A stretch of 64,000 bases of DNA from JAENVT01 sp963773085. GTDB taxonomy: Bacteria; Actinomycetota; Acidimicrobiia; Acidimicrobiales; Ilumatobacteraceae. The DNA is taken from positions 62,001-126,000 of the forward strand of contig CAVYZS010000007.1 in the NCBI GenBank assembly GCA_963773085.1. Direction: 5' to 3'. Positions 41,680 through 50,132 of the stretch are shown piece by piece; position 1 is the first letter of the stretch; the number at the start of each line of letters is the position of its first letter. The notes under the pieces are model-generated. The model was not told the DNA's origin, did no database searches, and was given only the letters and a program-made list of their open reading frames with translations. The position numbers were made by a program, and so were the translations under genes.

Positions 41680-42387
41680 ATGAACACCACAACCATCTGG
41701 CGAGACACCACCTCGCCGCAGACGCACCCCACCAGCCGGCCATCGCCGCTGCGACGCTTCTTCGGCGTCGTCACCCAGCCGCAGAGCTACCGAAACCTCG
41801 GCTACCTGCTCCTGGGCCTTCCGCTGGGAACCATTTGGTTCACCGTCCTGATCAGCGGTTACACCACCGCCATCAGCATGCTCGTCGTCGCACTACTCGG
41901 CATTCCGATGCTGTTGGGCCTCTGGTATGTGACCCGCTCGCTCGCCAACGTGGAGCGCAGCACGGCCAACGCGCTGCTGGGTCAGCATCTCGCTCTCGCG
42001 CCGCTGGCCTCGGGCGACCGCGGCAACCTGTGGGTTCGACTCCGTTCGATGAGCCGTGACCGAGATCGTCGGCGAGAGCTCGCCTACCTCTTGCTGCGAT
42101 TCCCTGTCGGAATCGCCACGTTCACCGCCGCCGTCACGGCCCTGGCGACACCCTTCATGGTCGCCTACGCACCGTTCAGTGCCCGCGACGGCAACGACCA
42201 CCCGTTCGGTGACTGGGCCCTGAGCTCGAGGATGGAGAATGTCGCCGCGAGCTCATGGTCGTGGGTCCTCGTACCGCTCGGCTTCGTCATGCTGATCGGG
42301 TCGTTCCACCTGATGAACGCTTTGGCAAAGGCCTGCGGTCGCTGGACGACGACATGGCTCGGCGTCGACACCGCCTCGGAACGCTGA
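41680..42387 (+). CDS. Stand-alone Sensor-domain membrane protein
   Basis: A 235-residue protein with four hydrophobic segments: LGYLLLGLPLGTIWFTVLISG, AISMLVVALLGIPMLLGLWY, LLLRFPVGIATFTAAVTALA and WSWVLVPLGFVMLIGSFHLM. The YLLLGLPLG and YLLLRFPVG repeats are the signature of the putative Sensor domain (PF13796) usually found fused to actinobacterial histidine kinases. Here it is separate and encoded after the exporter genes, with an aaggag ribosome binding site. It probably supplies ligand sensing to, or works with, the neighbouring kinase, or acts with the exporter itself. Confidence 0.8.
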   Translation: MNTTTIWRDTTSPQTHPTSRPSPLRRFFGVVTQPQSYRNLGYLLLGLPLGTIWFTVLISGYTTAISMLVVALLGIPMLLGLWYVTRSLANVERSTANALLGQHLALAPLASGDRGNLWVRLRSMSRDRDRRRELAYLLLRFPVGIATFTAAVTALATPFMVAYAPFSARDGNDHPFGDWALSSRMENVAASSWSWVLVPLGFVMLIGSFHLMNALAKACGRWTTTWLGVDTASER

Positions 42388-42408
42388 GCGCCCGATAGAC
42401 ATTGTGCA

Positions 42409-43074
42409 ATGAGTGCTCGCCGTTACTCGGCCGTCGTGTTCGACTTCGGCGGAGTCTTGATCAGCCCGATCACCGATCGCATCAGCGAGGTTGCGGCACG
42501 CCACGGCGTGAGCATGGAAGCACTGCTTCACGTGCTGATGGGCCCACCGGACGTCTCGACAGACGACCATCCCTGGCATCAAGCCGAGCGCGGGGAGATC
42601 GCCGTGGAGGGGTTCCAGCAGCTCGTCCAGCCGTGGGCGGCAGACGTCGGGATCTCATTGACCGGCGATGAGTTCGACATCATCCTCGACGGCGTGTTCA
42701 AGGTGCACGAAGACATCGTCAGGCGCATCGTCGCCTTGCGCTCCGAAGGAATCACGACAGCCCTGCTGACCAACAGCTTCAAGGAGTTCCGCGCCCACAT
42801 CGAGAACCACGTCGACTTCGGGATCTTCGACCTGGTGATCGATTCTTCCGAGGTCGGTTGTCGCAAACCGGAGCCGGAGATCTACGAGTTGACGACCAGG
42901 CGGTTGGGGATGGCGCCAGAGCGCATCCTCTACCTCGACGACTTCCTCGCCAACGTGATCGGGGCGCGGGACGCGGGGTGGGATGTGATCCATGTGACCA
43001 GCCCACAGCAGGCGCTCGACGCACTCGACGAGGCACTCGGCTCGCCCGGCGGGTCGGACAGTACGACCACCTGA
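42409..43074 (+). CDS. HAD superfamily hydrolase
   Basis: A 221-residue haloacid dehalogenase-like protein. Motif I is VVFDFGGVL (nucleophile Asp), motif II TALLTNSF, motif III the Lys in GCRKPEPEIY, and motif IV LYLDDF. An alpha-helical C1-type cap lies between motifs I and II, placing it among HAD-IA phosphatase/epoxide-hydrolase-like members. The substrate is unknown. No ribosome binding site is seen; the ATG is preceded by TTGTGCA, the same seven bases as before the SDR start at 2617. A short gap (21 bases) follows the Sensor-domain gene. Confidence 0.88.
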   Translation: MSARRYSAVVFDFGGVLISPITDRISEVAARHGVSMEALLHVLMGPPDVSTDDHPWHQAERGEIAVEGFQQLVQPWAADVGISLTGDEFDIILDGVFKVHEDIVRRIVALRSEGITTALLTNSFKEFRAHIENHVDFGIFDLVIDSSEVGCRKPEPEIYELTTRRLGMAPERILYLDDFLANVIGARDAGWDVIHVTSPQQALDALDEALGSPGGSDSTTT

Positions 43075-43081
43075 AAACCGA

Positions 43082-43114
43082 GTCGTCTCACGGATCTACA
43101 GTTGGCGAGACGAC
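43082..43114. terminator. Inverted repeat after HAD gene, possible transcription end
   Basis: GTCGTCTC (43082-43089) and GAGACGAC (43107-43114) are perfect 8-bp complements with a 17-base loop, starting 8 bases after the HAD stop. There is no T-run, so this may equally be an operator for the next gene. Confidence 0.35.
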
Positions 43115-43156
43115 CAACGGGCTCGTTGCGTCGGTACTACAGGAAGCGAGAAGACG

Positions 43157-43672
43157 ATGGGCTTGCTACGAGGACGTCACGACGCACCGCATCTCCGATT
43201 CCAGATCCGCGAGAAGATGATCGCGATCGGCGACGACTACTGGATTGAAGATGAGTCCGGTGCCAAGGCCTACAAGGTAAACGGCAAGGCAGCACGCATC
43301 CGCGACACATGGAAGCTCGAAGACGCCAACGGCCACACCGCAGCCGAGATCCAGGAGAAGAAGCTGACCGTCCGCGACAAGATCAAGATCGACCTCGACG
43401 GCGGCCGCTCGGCAACCGTGAAGAAGGCGCTGGTCGGCATCCGCGACCGCTTCCACGTAGAGGTCGACGACGGACCGGACATGAAGGTGCATGGCAACAT
43501 CGTCGATCACGAGTACGAAATCGAGCGTGACGGCGACAAGATCGCAGAGATCTCCAAGAAGTGGTTCCGCGTGCGAGACACCTACGGTGTTGATGTCTAC
43601 GACGAAACCGAGACGGTGCTGATCCTCGCTATCACCGTCGCCGTCGACTCGCTCGCCCACGACCTCGCTTGA
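43157..43672 (+). CDS. LURP-one-related (tubby-like fold) protein
   Basis: A 171-residue protein built of short repeated beta strands: FQIREKMIAIGDDYWIEDES, AYKVNGKAARIRDTWKLEDA, IQEKKLTVRDKIKIDLDG, VGIRDRFHVEVDDG, ISKKWFRVRDTYGVDVYD. This is the 12-stranded LURP-one/tubby-like pattern; bacterial members are small, cytoplasmic and of unknown function, possibly membrane or lipid associated. It converges closely on the TIR gene, with 8 bases between the stops. Confidence 0.85.
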   Translation: MGLLRGRHDAPHLRFQIREKMIAIGDDYWIEDESGAKAYKVNGKAARIRDTWKLEDANGHTAAEIQEKKLTVRDKIKIDLDGGRSATVKKALVGIRDRFHVEVDDGPDMKVHGNIVDHEYEIERDGDKIAEISKKWFRVRDTYGVDVYDETETVLILAITVAVDSLAHDLA

Positions 43673-43680
43673 GGGCGGGA

Positions 43681-44682
43681 TCAGATCCCCAGCTCGCCAC
43701 GATCTTCGGGGTGGAGAATGATCGTCAACTCGCGAGGTCGGCGATCGATGTTCGTTCCGTCGTCGACGACCCTACCGATCGCCGGGCCACGCACGATGCT
43801 GTACAGGACAGCGCTGTAGACCCGGTCTTTGCCGTGGTGGTGACCGGTTCGCAGACGTTCGCGTGCCGACGGGAACAGTTGCTCGCGGAGCGCGAGTTTG
43901 AAATGTTCGTCGAGCTCCTTCCTCCACTCCGCCTCTTCGGCGCTCGCGGCTCGCAACAGGTCACCCCACGTGCGCTGAGCCGTTCCCCCACCGAGGTTGA
44001 ACAGTGACATCGTGTAGCTCGAGGTGTCGGCGGCGCCCTCGCGGACACGCGCGCTCTCTGGGATGCCGTTGCTGGGGTCGTCGGTCTCGTGCAACGACAG
44101 CACGATCCGATGGCACGGATAGTAGGTCGACAACGAGCCTGCCTTGTCGAAGGCCAGCGCAATCGCCTCGGCAGCCGTCGACAGGGTCTCGTCGTCGACA
44201 TCGTCCTTCAAGGCACCGAACCGCCAATCGTCGGACAATTCCCAGGTTCGCTTACTGAGCTGATCGAAGAACTGCTGCAGCTTGTCCTTGTCAGCGGGGA
44301 CGCCTTGGAGGTTGGCGAGGGGGCTGGGCACCACGTCGGACGGGTTGAAGAGGCACACCACCGAACGCGAGTCCGATCGATCGAAGCGGGTGTACAGACC
44401 TGTCTCGTACAGGCACCAGTCCCAGTGCTTCGACGGCGCCGTGAACAACAGCACCAGCAGGTGACTCTTCGTCAGCGCAGTGCGGATCTCGTTTCGCCAA
44501 TCCATACCGGCAGTGATGTCGAGGCTCGAAACGAAACAGTCGACGCGATCGCTGATGGACATGATCGCGTCGTGCACGACCTTGGCCAGGGCCCGGTCCT
44601 CGTCCTTGTGACTGATGAACACGTGGAACTTTTCGTCGATACCGGACACACCACGCCCCCTGCGAGAAAATGTGGCTCTCAT
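43681..44682 (-). CDS. TIR-domain protein with unrecognised C-terminal domain
   Basis: About 333 residues. A TIR domain at about 18-140 has KFHVFISHKDEDRALAKVVH, FVSSLDITAGMDWRNEI, LLVLLFTAPSKHWDWC and LYETGLY, with Glu93 in the position of the NADase catalytic glutamate. The rest (about 170-333) contains LSTAAEAIALAFDKAG, YYPCHRIVLSLHETDD, RTWGDLLRAASAEEAEWRKE and RRPRELTIILHPEDRGELG. I do not recognise this domain; it looks alpha/beta and could bind the activating signal. Starts at 44712 (GTG), 44682 (ATG) and 44649 (GTG) are all possible. No partner gene of a known TIR defence system is adjacent. Confidence 0.8.
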   Translation of the reverse strand: MRATFSRRGRGVSGIDEKFHVFISHKDEDRALAKVVHDAIMSISDRVDCFVSSLDITAGMDWRNEIRTALTKSHLLVLLFTAPSKHWDWCLYETGLYTRFDRSDSRSVVCLFNPSDVVPSPLANLQGVPADKDKLQQFFDQLSKRTWELSDDWRFGALKDDVDDETLSTAAEAIALAFDKAGSLSTYYPCHRIVLSLHETDDPSNGIPESARVREGAADTSSYTMSLFNLGGGTAQRTWGDLLRAASAEEAEWRKELDEHFKLALREQLFPSARERLRTGHHHGKDRVYSAVLYSIVRGPAIGRVVDDGTNIDRRPRELTIILHPEDRGELGI

Positions 44683-44821
44683 TCTGCCACGCCGTCGCGC
44701 TGGCTCCATCACGAAGCGTGGTGGGATGGTCGCCCATCATGGAATCGGTGATTCCGCTCATCAGCTGTCCTCACGGTCGACGCCGGCAACGGTGTGTACA
44801 CGTTCAACTAGGATCCACGTC

Positions 44822-45484
44822 ATGCGGCTCGCGGAAGATCTCGCCCTGGTTGCGATCGATCCCGCCTCCGGGCGGCACGCGCTGGGTCGGCGGAGCGCAT
44901 TGAACGCCTGTCTCGCTGGTCTCCTTCTCTCAGAACTGCTGCTCGACGATGTCATCCAGCCCGGAGAGAGAGACAACCGCATGGTCGTGACCGGGAGGGC
45001 CGAGCCGATGACGATTGCATTGGCCGCGGCCACCGCTGTGGTCATCGAGAAGGGCCCGAAGATCAAGGCCATCCTGTCGCACATGGACCGAGGCTTCTCC
45101 CGCCAACTCGGGCTGGGCACATGGGATGCCACGGTGTCCGGGTTGGTCGAAGCGGGTGTGCTCAAGGCCTCGACGGGCCGCGTTCGCCCGCATCACGAAG
45201 TGTCCGGCCTGTTCGTGCGCGACGCGGTCGTCGCCGCGCTTCGTGTGGCGGCCACCGGCGACAACGAGCTCGACCTGCGCACCGCTGCCCTACTCTCGAT
45301 GATCGGTCCTGCGCACCTGTTGGAGGTGGTCGCCCCGGACCGCGCAATGCGTCGCCAGGCGCGTCAGCGAATCGATCACGCCCTCGACGGAACTCCTCTC
45401 CAACCGGTTGGCCAGATCGTTCGTCGGCTGATCGCCGACGCCGAAGCCGCGGTTGCAGCCGGAAGCGTCGCGACCTACGGCTGA
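44822..45484 (+). CDS. GPP34 (GOLPH3-like) phosphoprotein
   Basis: A 220-residue, mostly helical protein of the GPP34 family: MRLAEDLALVAIDPASGRHA, LNACLAGLLLSELLLDD, TWDATVSGLVEAGVLKAS and VVAPDRAMRRQARQRIDHAL. Eukaryotic GOLPH3 binds phosphatidylinositol-4-phosphate at the Golgi; actinobacterial members are widespread but their role is unknown, with membrane association likely. An aggat sequence before the ATG serves as ribosome binding site. It is followed 67 bases later by a Rieske oxygenase gene. Confidence 0.87.
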   Translation: MRLAEDLALVAIDPASGRHALGRRSALNACLAGLLLSELLLDDVIQPGERDNRMVVTGRAEPMTIALAAATAVVIEKGPKIKAILSHMDRGFSRQLGLGTWDATVSGLVEAGVLKASTGRVRPHHEVSGLFVRDAVVAALRVAATGDNELDLRTAALLSMIGPAHLLEVVAPDRAMRRQARQRIDHALDGTPLQPVGQIVRRLIADAEAAVAAGSVATYG

Positions 45485-45551
45485 GGGACGCACCGTTCGG
45501 GAATGGCGCCCGACGGACATCGGGGGGTGGCGAGGCCTCTACTGTGGAGCC

Positions 45552-46616
45552 GTGAGCGAGCTGCTGGCCCACGTGACACCAGCCGACTACGTATGCCCTG
45601 AGCGTTATACGCGAGAGGTCGACGATGTCCTGGCAAGCGGGTGGTTGCCGCTGTGCAGGGTGGATCAGCTGGCGCGGTCAGGCGACCGGATCGCTCTGAC
45701 ATTGGTCGGCCGGCCGCTGCTCGCAGTCCGCGACGGCGACGCGATCAGAGTGTTCGGGAACGTATGTGCGCATCGGGGGTCGACGCTCGTCGAGGACGGT
45801 ATGGGTACCGGGTCGGCGCTCGTCTGCCCATACCACCGGTGGTCCTATCGGTTGGATGGCTCCTTGATCGGCGCACCGCTGACGGAGGGCATCGATCTCG
45901 AGGGCGTGTGTCTTCCGGTCATACGCCATGCCGTGTGGGAGGGCTTCTTGCTCGTCAACCTGTCGGGCGGGGCCGACGATCCCCAAGACATGTTCGCCGG
46001 TCTGTCGGCGGCCCTCGGACCCTGGCGGTGGTCGGAGATGGTGACGGTCGCCTCGAACCGGTTCGAATCGACGTGGAACTGGAAGATCATGGTCGAGAAC
46101 TGGATCGAGTGCTACCACCACCTCGGCACCCATCGCGACTCCGTCGAACCGTTCCAGCCGGCGCGAACCACGCGACTGGTGCCCAGTGCCGATCAGCCGT
46201 GGGCGGCGATGACGGTCGACACCCTCGACGGCGTCGAGGGTCCGGCCGAGGAGCGGATGCCCGGGATCGATGCACAGCATGCCCCGGCTCTGTCGGTCTG
46301 GGGCGCCTTCCCGTTGCTGCTCGGCGGCAGCGTCGCCCGATACGGCTTCTGGCTCCAGGTCCTGCCGATCGACGTCACCCGACACGACGTAATCTGGCAT
46401 GTCGTCGCTCACCGCACCCAACTCGATCGCTTTGACGACGATCGGGTGGCCGAGTTGATCGAGATGCTCGGCGCGGTGCACACCGAGGACATGGCTGCAT
46501 GCGCTCGCGTTCAGGCCGGTTTGGCAAGCGGCTTGGTCAGCCGGTTGCGGCTCACCCCGTTGGAGGCGCCGATCGTCAACTTCCAGCGCTGGGTTGCGCA
46601 ACGCCTCAGCGCCTGA
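45552..46616 (+). CDS. Rieske-type ring-hydroxylating oxygenase, alpha-subunit-like
   Basis: A 354-residue non-haem iron oxygenase. The Rieske [2Fe-2S] centre is NVCAHRGS (Cys72, His74) and CPYHRW (Cys92, His95). The mononuclear iron site begins at NWIECYHHLGTHRD (His189, His194). The start is GTG 45552 with ggag six bases ahead. No ferredoxin, reductase or beta-subunit gene is adjacent, so it must use a reductase encoded elsewhere. Substrates of the family include aromatics, quaternary amines and carnitine-like compounds. The FAD/GcvT demethylating dehydrogenases 12 kb away make an amine substrate conceivable but unproven. Confidence 0.9.
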   Translation: MSELLAHVTPADYVCPERYTREVDDVLASGWLPLCRVDQLARSGDRIALTLVGRPLLAVRDGDAIRVFGNVCAHRGSTLVEDGMGTGSALVCPYHRWSYRLDGSLIGAPLTEGIDLEGVCLPVIRHAVWEGFLLVNLSGGADDPQDMFAGLSAALGPWRWSEMVTVASNRFESTWNWKIMVENWIECYHHLGTHRDSVEPFQPARTTRLVPSADQPWAAMTVDTLDGVEGPAEERMPGIDAQHAPALSVWGAFPLLLGGSVARYGFWLQVLPIDVTRHDVIWHVVAHRTQLDRFDDDRVAELIEMLGAVHTEDMAACARVQAGLASGLVSRLRLTPLEAPIVNFQRWVAQRLSA

Positions 46617-46709
46617 ACCGTGTCGCGATGAGGGAAGTCAGTGCGCGCGTTGGTCGTCGCGGCGAGCCGCCTGTGAGTCCGAACCTGTCGAAGTGGCAGG
46701 ATTCAGTCC

Positions 46710-49700
46710 GTGCCGACGGTTGATCCCAAGTTCCTGAGCCATCTCCGCTATCGCTGCATCGGTCCGACCCGTGGTGGCCGGGTTGTGGCAGTGGCCGCCG
46801 ACCCGAAGCACCAGGCGGTCTTCTACTTCGGTGCCGTCGCAGGTGGCGTCTGGAAGAGCCACGACGCCGGTCAGTACTGGGAGAACGTGACGGACGGCTT
46901 CCTCACCACCGCATCGATCGGAGCGCTGGCGGTCGCGCCCTCCGACGGGAACGTGATCTACGCAGGCACGGGCGAATCGACGATCCGGATCGACGTCACC
47001 CACGGTGATGGCGTCTACAAGTCGACCGATGCCGGCGTGACGTGGCGGCACGTGGGCCTCACCGAGTCGCGCCACATCGGGGAGATTCGCGTCCACCCGG
47101 ACGATCCCGACGTGGTGTATGTCGCCGCACTGGGCCACGCATCCAAGGACAACCCCGAGCGCGGGCTCTACCGGTCGAGGGACGGCGGCGAGAACTGGGA
47201 GCTGGTGCTGTACGTGAGCGACCGCGCCGGCGCGGTCGACGTGTCGCTCGACCCCAACAATCCACGCATCATCTTCGCCACCATCTGGCAGACCCGCCGC
47301 ACGTTCTGGTCGATCGACAGCGGTGGGCCCGACAGCGGTCTGTGGCGGTCCCGGGACGGTGGCGACACCTGGGAGAACATCAGCCAACGGCCCGGAATGC
47401 CGGAAGGCATCCTCGGCAAGATCGGCGTCTCGGTGTCGCCGGCGCGCTCCGGTCGGGTCTTCGCCATAGTCGAGGCCGAGGGCCGCAGGCGTGGCCTCTA
47501 TCGGTCCGACGACATCGGCGATACGTGGGAGAAGATGTCGTCGAACCCCGATCTCGGCTGGCGCCCGTGGTACTACCAGCACGTCATCGCCCACCCGACC
47601 GATGCCGACGAGGTGTTCGTCATGAACATGAAGGCGTGGAGATCGATCGATGGCGGCAAGACGTTCGAGGAGTTCCACACACCGCACGGCGACAACCACG
47701 CACTGTGGATCGATCCGACGAACCCCGACCGCATGATCGGTTGCGACGATGGTGGGGCCTGGGTGTCGTTCAACGCCGGCGAGTCGTGGTCGACGATCTA
47801 CAACCAGCTGACAGCGCAGTTCTACCACGTGGCAACCGACGACCAATTTCCGTACATGGTGTACGGGTCGCAGCAGGACAACTCGAGCATCGCCGTGCCC
47901 AGCCACAACGGTCTGGGCGCCATCAACTGGGCCGACTGCTACGCGCCCGGTACCGCCGAGAGCGGATACGTTGCGCCCAAGCCGGGGGACCCGAACATCG
48001 TGTACGTGGGTGCGATCGGCAGCTCGCCCGGAGGCGGCGAGTCGCTCCAGCGCTACGACCACACCACCAAGCAGGTGCAACTGGTCAATGTCTGGCCAGA
48101 GGCCTACCACGACGGCAACACTGCCGAGGTCCGTTTCCAATGGACCTACCCGATCGTGTTCTCACCCCATGACAGCAACACGCTGTATGCAGCTGGGAAC
48201 AAGCTGTTCCGCACGAACGACGACGGACACAGCTGGCAGACCATCAGCCCCGACCTCACGTACGCCGACCCAGCGACGATGGGTGTCTCCGGCCCCCTGA
48301 CCATGGACACCGCCGGCGCCGAGATGTACGCCACGATCTTCTCACTCATGGTGTCGACGCATCAGCACGGTGTGCTGATCACCGGGTCGGATGACGGACT
48401 ACTGCACCTGTCGATGAATGATGGTGGCGACTGGGTGAACGTCACCCCGCCCGACCTCGCCAAGTTCTCGCAAGTCACCATGCTTGCCGAGTCACCGCAC
48501 ACGCCGGGCACGATCTACATGACGGCAGCCCGCCACAAGATGGGCGACTACGCGCCGTACGTCTACAAGACCGACGACCTCGGCACCACATGGACTCGGA
48601 TCGACGCAGGCCTGCCGCAGCACGAGTTCTGCCGCGTCATTCGCGAGGACCCGAACCGCAAGGGTCTGCTCTACGTCGGGACCGAGCTCGGGATCCACGT
48701 TTCCTTCGACGACGGAGCCAGCTGGCAGTCGCTGCAGTGCAATCTTCCCGTCACGCCCATCTACGACTTCGTCATCAAGGACACTGACCTGGTCGTGGCG
48801 ACGCACGGGCGTTCGTTCTGGATCCTCGACGACCTGACGCCGCTACACCAGATGCACGACGACCTGTTCGAAGCGAGCCGGTACCTGCTCAAGCCGCGCA
48901 ACGTGGTCCGCACGCCACCGCACATTGCCGCGGTATGGGGTGGCACGCCTGGCGGCAAGAACTATCACGTCACCATCGGCCAGAACGCCACGTTCTACCT
49001 CGACGAGGTCGAGACCGGTCACCTTCGCACACGGGCCATCGATGCAGGCGACGACCTCGAACGAGGCGTTCGCATCATGTACTTCCTCGACCAGGCCGCC
49101 GTCGGTGAGGCACGGCTCACCATTTCCGATCGAGAGGGCAACGAGATCGAAACGTTCTCGAGCACCATTCCCGACGACAAGAAGGATCGCGATGGGTTGT
49201 ACATCACGGCCGCCCAGGGCATGAACACCTTCCAATGGCCGATGACCTACCCCCGTGGTGTGAAGATGGCCGACACCGAGTTCCACAAGCGGCCCAGCGG
49301 ACCACTCGCCCAGCCCGGTACCTACCAGGCGACGCTGGCGGTCGGCGACTGGTCGATGACCCAGTCGTTCGAGCTGCTCAAGGATCCTCGGGTCGTCACG
49401 AGCGATGCCGACCTCGCCGAGCAGTTCGACTTCCAGATCCAGATCCGCGACCAGTTGTCGGAGATCGCCACCGGCGTGAACACGATCCGGACTCTGAGGC
49501 GCCAACTCCGCGACTGGGCCGAGCGTCTCGCCGACAACCAGTCGGCGGCACCCACGATCGACGCCGCCCAGGCCCTCCAGGAGAGGCTCGAAGCCATCGA
49601 GGCCGAGCTGGTGCAGGTCGAGTTCACATCCGACGGCGACACGCTGAACTACCGCGAGAAACTGTTCGAGAAGCTCACTGCGTTGCCGCCGGTGGTCGGC

Positions 49701-49862
49701 AGCGCCGATACGCGCCCGACCACGCAGTCGTACGCGGTCTTTCACAAGCTCGCCGGCCAGGCAGACGAACACCTGTCAGTACTGACCGCGCTGACCAGCG
49801 GAGACCTCGTGCACCTGAACGGCCTGCTCGCCGAGCTCGGTGTGAGCATCATTGGCACCTGA
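46710..49862 (+). CDS. Large BNR/VPS10-type beta-propeller protein
   Basis: An intact 1,050-residue protein with many BNR/Asp-box repeats: GGVWKSHDAGQYWENV, GVYKSTDAGVTWRHVG, GLYRSRDGGENWELV, LWRSRDGGDTWENI, GLYRSDDIGDTWEKM, LFRTNDDGHSWQTI and VYKTDDLGTTWTRI. These form one or two propellers ending with VVATHGRSFWILDDLTPLHQ. The last 150 residues include a helical coil (FDFQIQIRDQLSEIATGVNT, then ALQERLEAIEAELVQVEF). The GTG start gives no signal peptide, unusual for this secreted-type family, so it is either cytoplasmic or its start is mis-set. No hydrolase active site was recognised; glycosyl hydrolase labels in databases rest only on the fold. Confidence 0.88.
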   Translation: MPTVDPKFLSHLRYRCIGPTRGGRVVAVAADPKHQAVFYFGAVAGGVWKSHDAGQYWENVTDGFLTTASIGALAVAPSDGNVIYAGTGESTIRIDVTHGDGVYKSTDAGVTWRHVGLTESRHIGEIRVHPDDPDVVYVAALGHASKDNPERGLYRSRDGGENWELVLYVSDRAGAVDVSLDPNNPRIIFATIWQTRRTFWSIDSGGPDSGLWRSRDGGDTWENISQRPGMPEGILGKIGVSVSPARSGRVFAIVEAEGRRRGLYRSDDIGDTWEKMSSNPDLGWRPWYYQHVIAHPTDADEVFVMNMKAWRSIDGGKTFEEFHTPHGDNHALWIDPTNPDRMIGCDDGGAWVSFNAGESWSTIYNQLTAQFYHVATDDQFPYMVYGSQQDNSSIAVPSHNGLGAINWADCYAPGTAESGYVAPKPGDPNIVYVGAIGSSPGGGESLQRYDHTTKQVQLVNVWPEAYHDGNTAEVRFQWTYPIVFSPHDSNTLYAAGNKLFRTNDDGHSWQTISPDLTYADPATMGVSGPLTMDTAGAEMYATIFSLMVSTHQHGVLITGSDDGLLHLSMNDGGDWVNVTPPDLAKFSQVTMLAESPHTPGTIYMTAARHKMGDYAPYVYKTDDLGTTWTRIDAGLPQHEFCRVIREDPNRKGLLYVGTELGIHVSFDDGASWQSLQCNLPVTPIYDFVIKDTDLVVATHGRSFWILDDLTPLHQMHDDLFEASRYLLKPRNVVRTPPHIAAVWGGTPGGKNYHVTIGQNATFYLDEVETGHLRTRAIDAGDDLERGVRIMYFLDQAAVGEARLTISDREGNEIETFSSTIPDDKKDRDGLYITAAQGMNTFQWPMTYPRGVKMADTEFHKRPSGPLAQPGTYQATLAVGDWSMTQSFELLKDPRVVTSDADLAEQFDFQIQIRDQLSEIATGVNTIRTLRRQLRDWAERLADNQSAAPTIDAAQALQERLEAIEAELVQVEFTSDGDTLNYREKLFEKLTALPPVVGSADTRPTTQSYAVFHKLAGQADEHLSVLTALTSGDLVHLNGLLAELGVSIIGT

Positions 49863-50132
49863 TCCCGCCACCAGCGCGGCGATCGCTGACCTCGCATCCT
49901 CTCGGTGACATCTCGCCCTTGATGTCCGACAGAGGGTGACCAAAGAGTCAAGGCCCCGTCAAGTACCTCAGACGTTGGGCAAGGTTCGCCCGCGACGCTT
50001 GCGTTCACCGGCCGGATGTCGTTTCATGACGCACTGCGACAACCCGGGTATCCGGGGTCGCTTTTCGGAGACGGCTCACGGCGGGCGCTTCGAGGGATGA
50101 TCAAGAAATCATCGAGGACGGGACGGGACGAG

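Noticed and set aside
46710..49862. Annotation of the BNR propeller protein as a glycosyl hydrolase or sialidase
   Set aside because: Only Asp-box/BNR repeats are visible; no catalytic Arg triad or acid/base set was recognised, so an enzymatic name is not justified.
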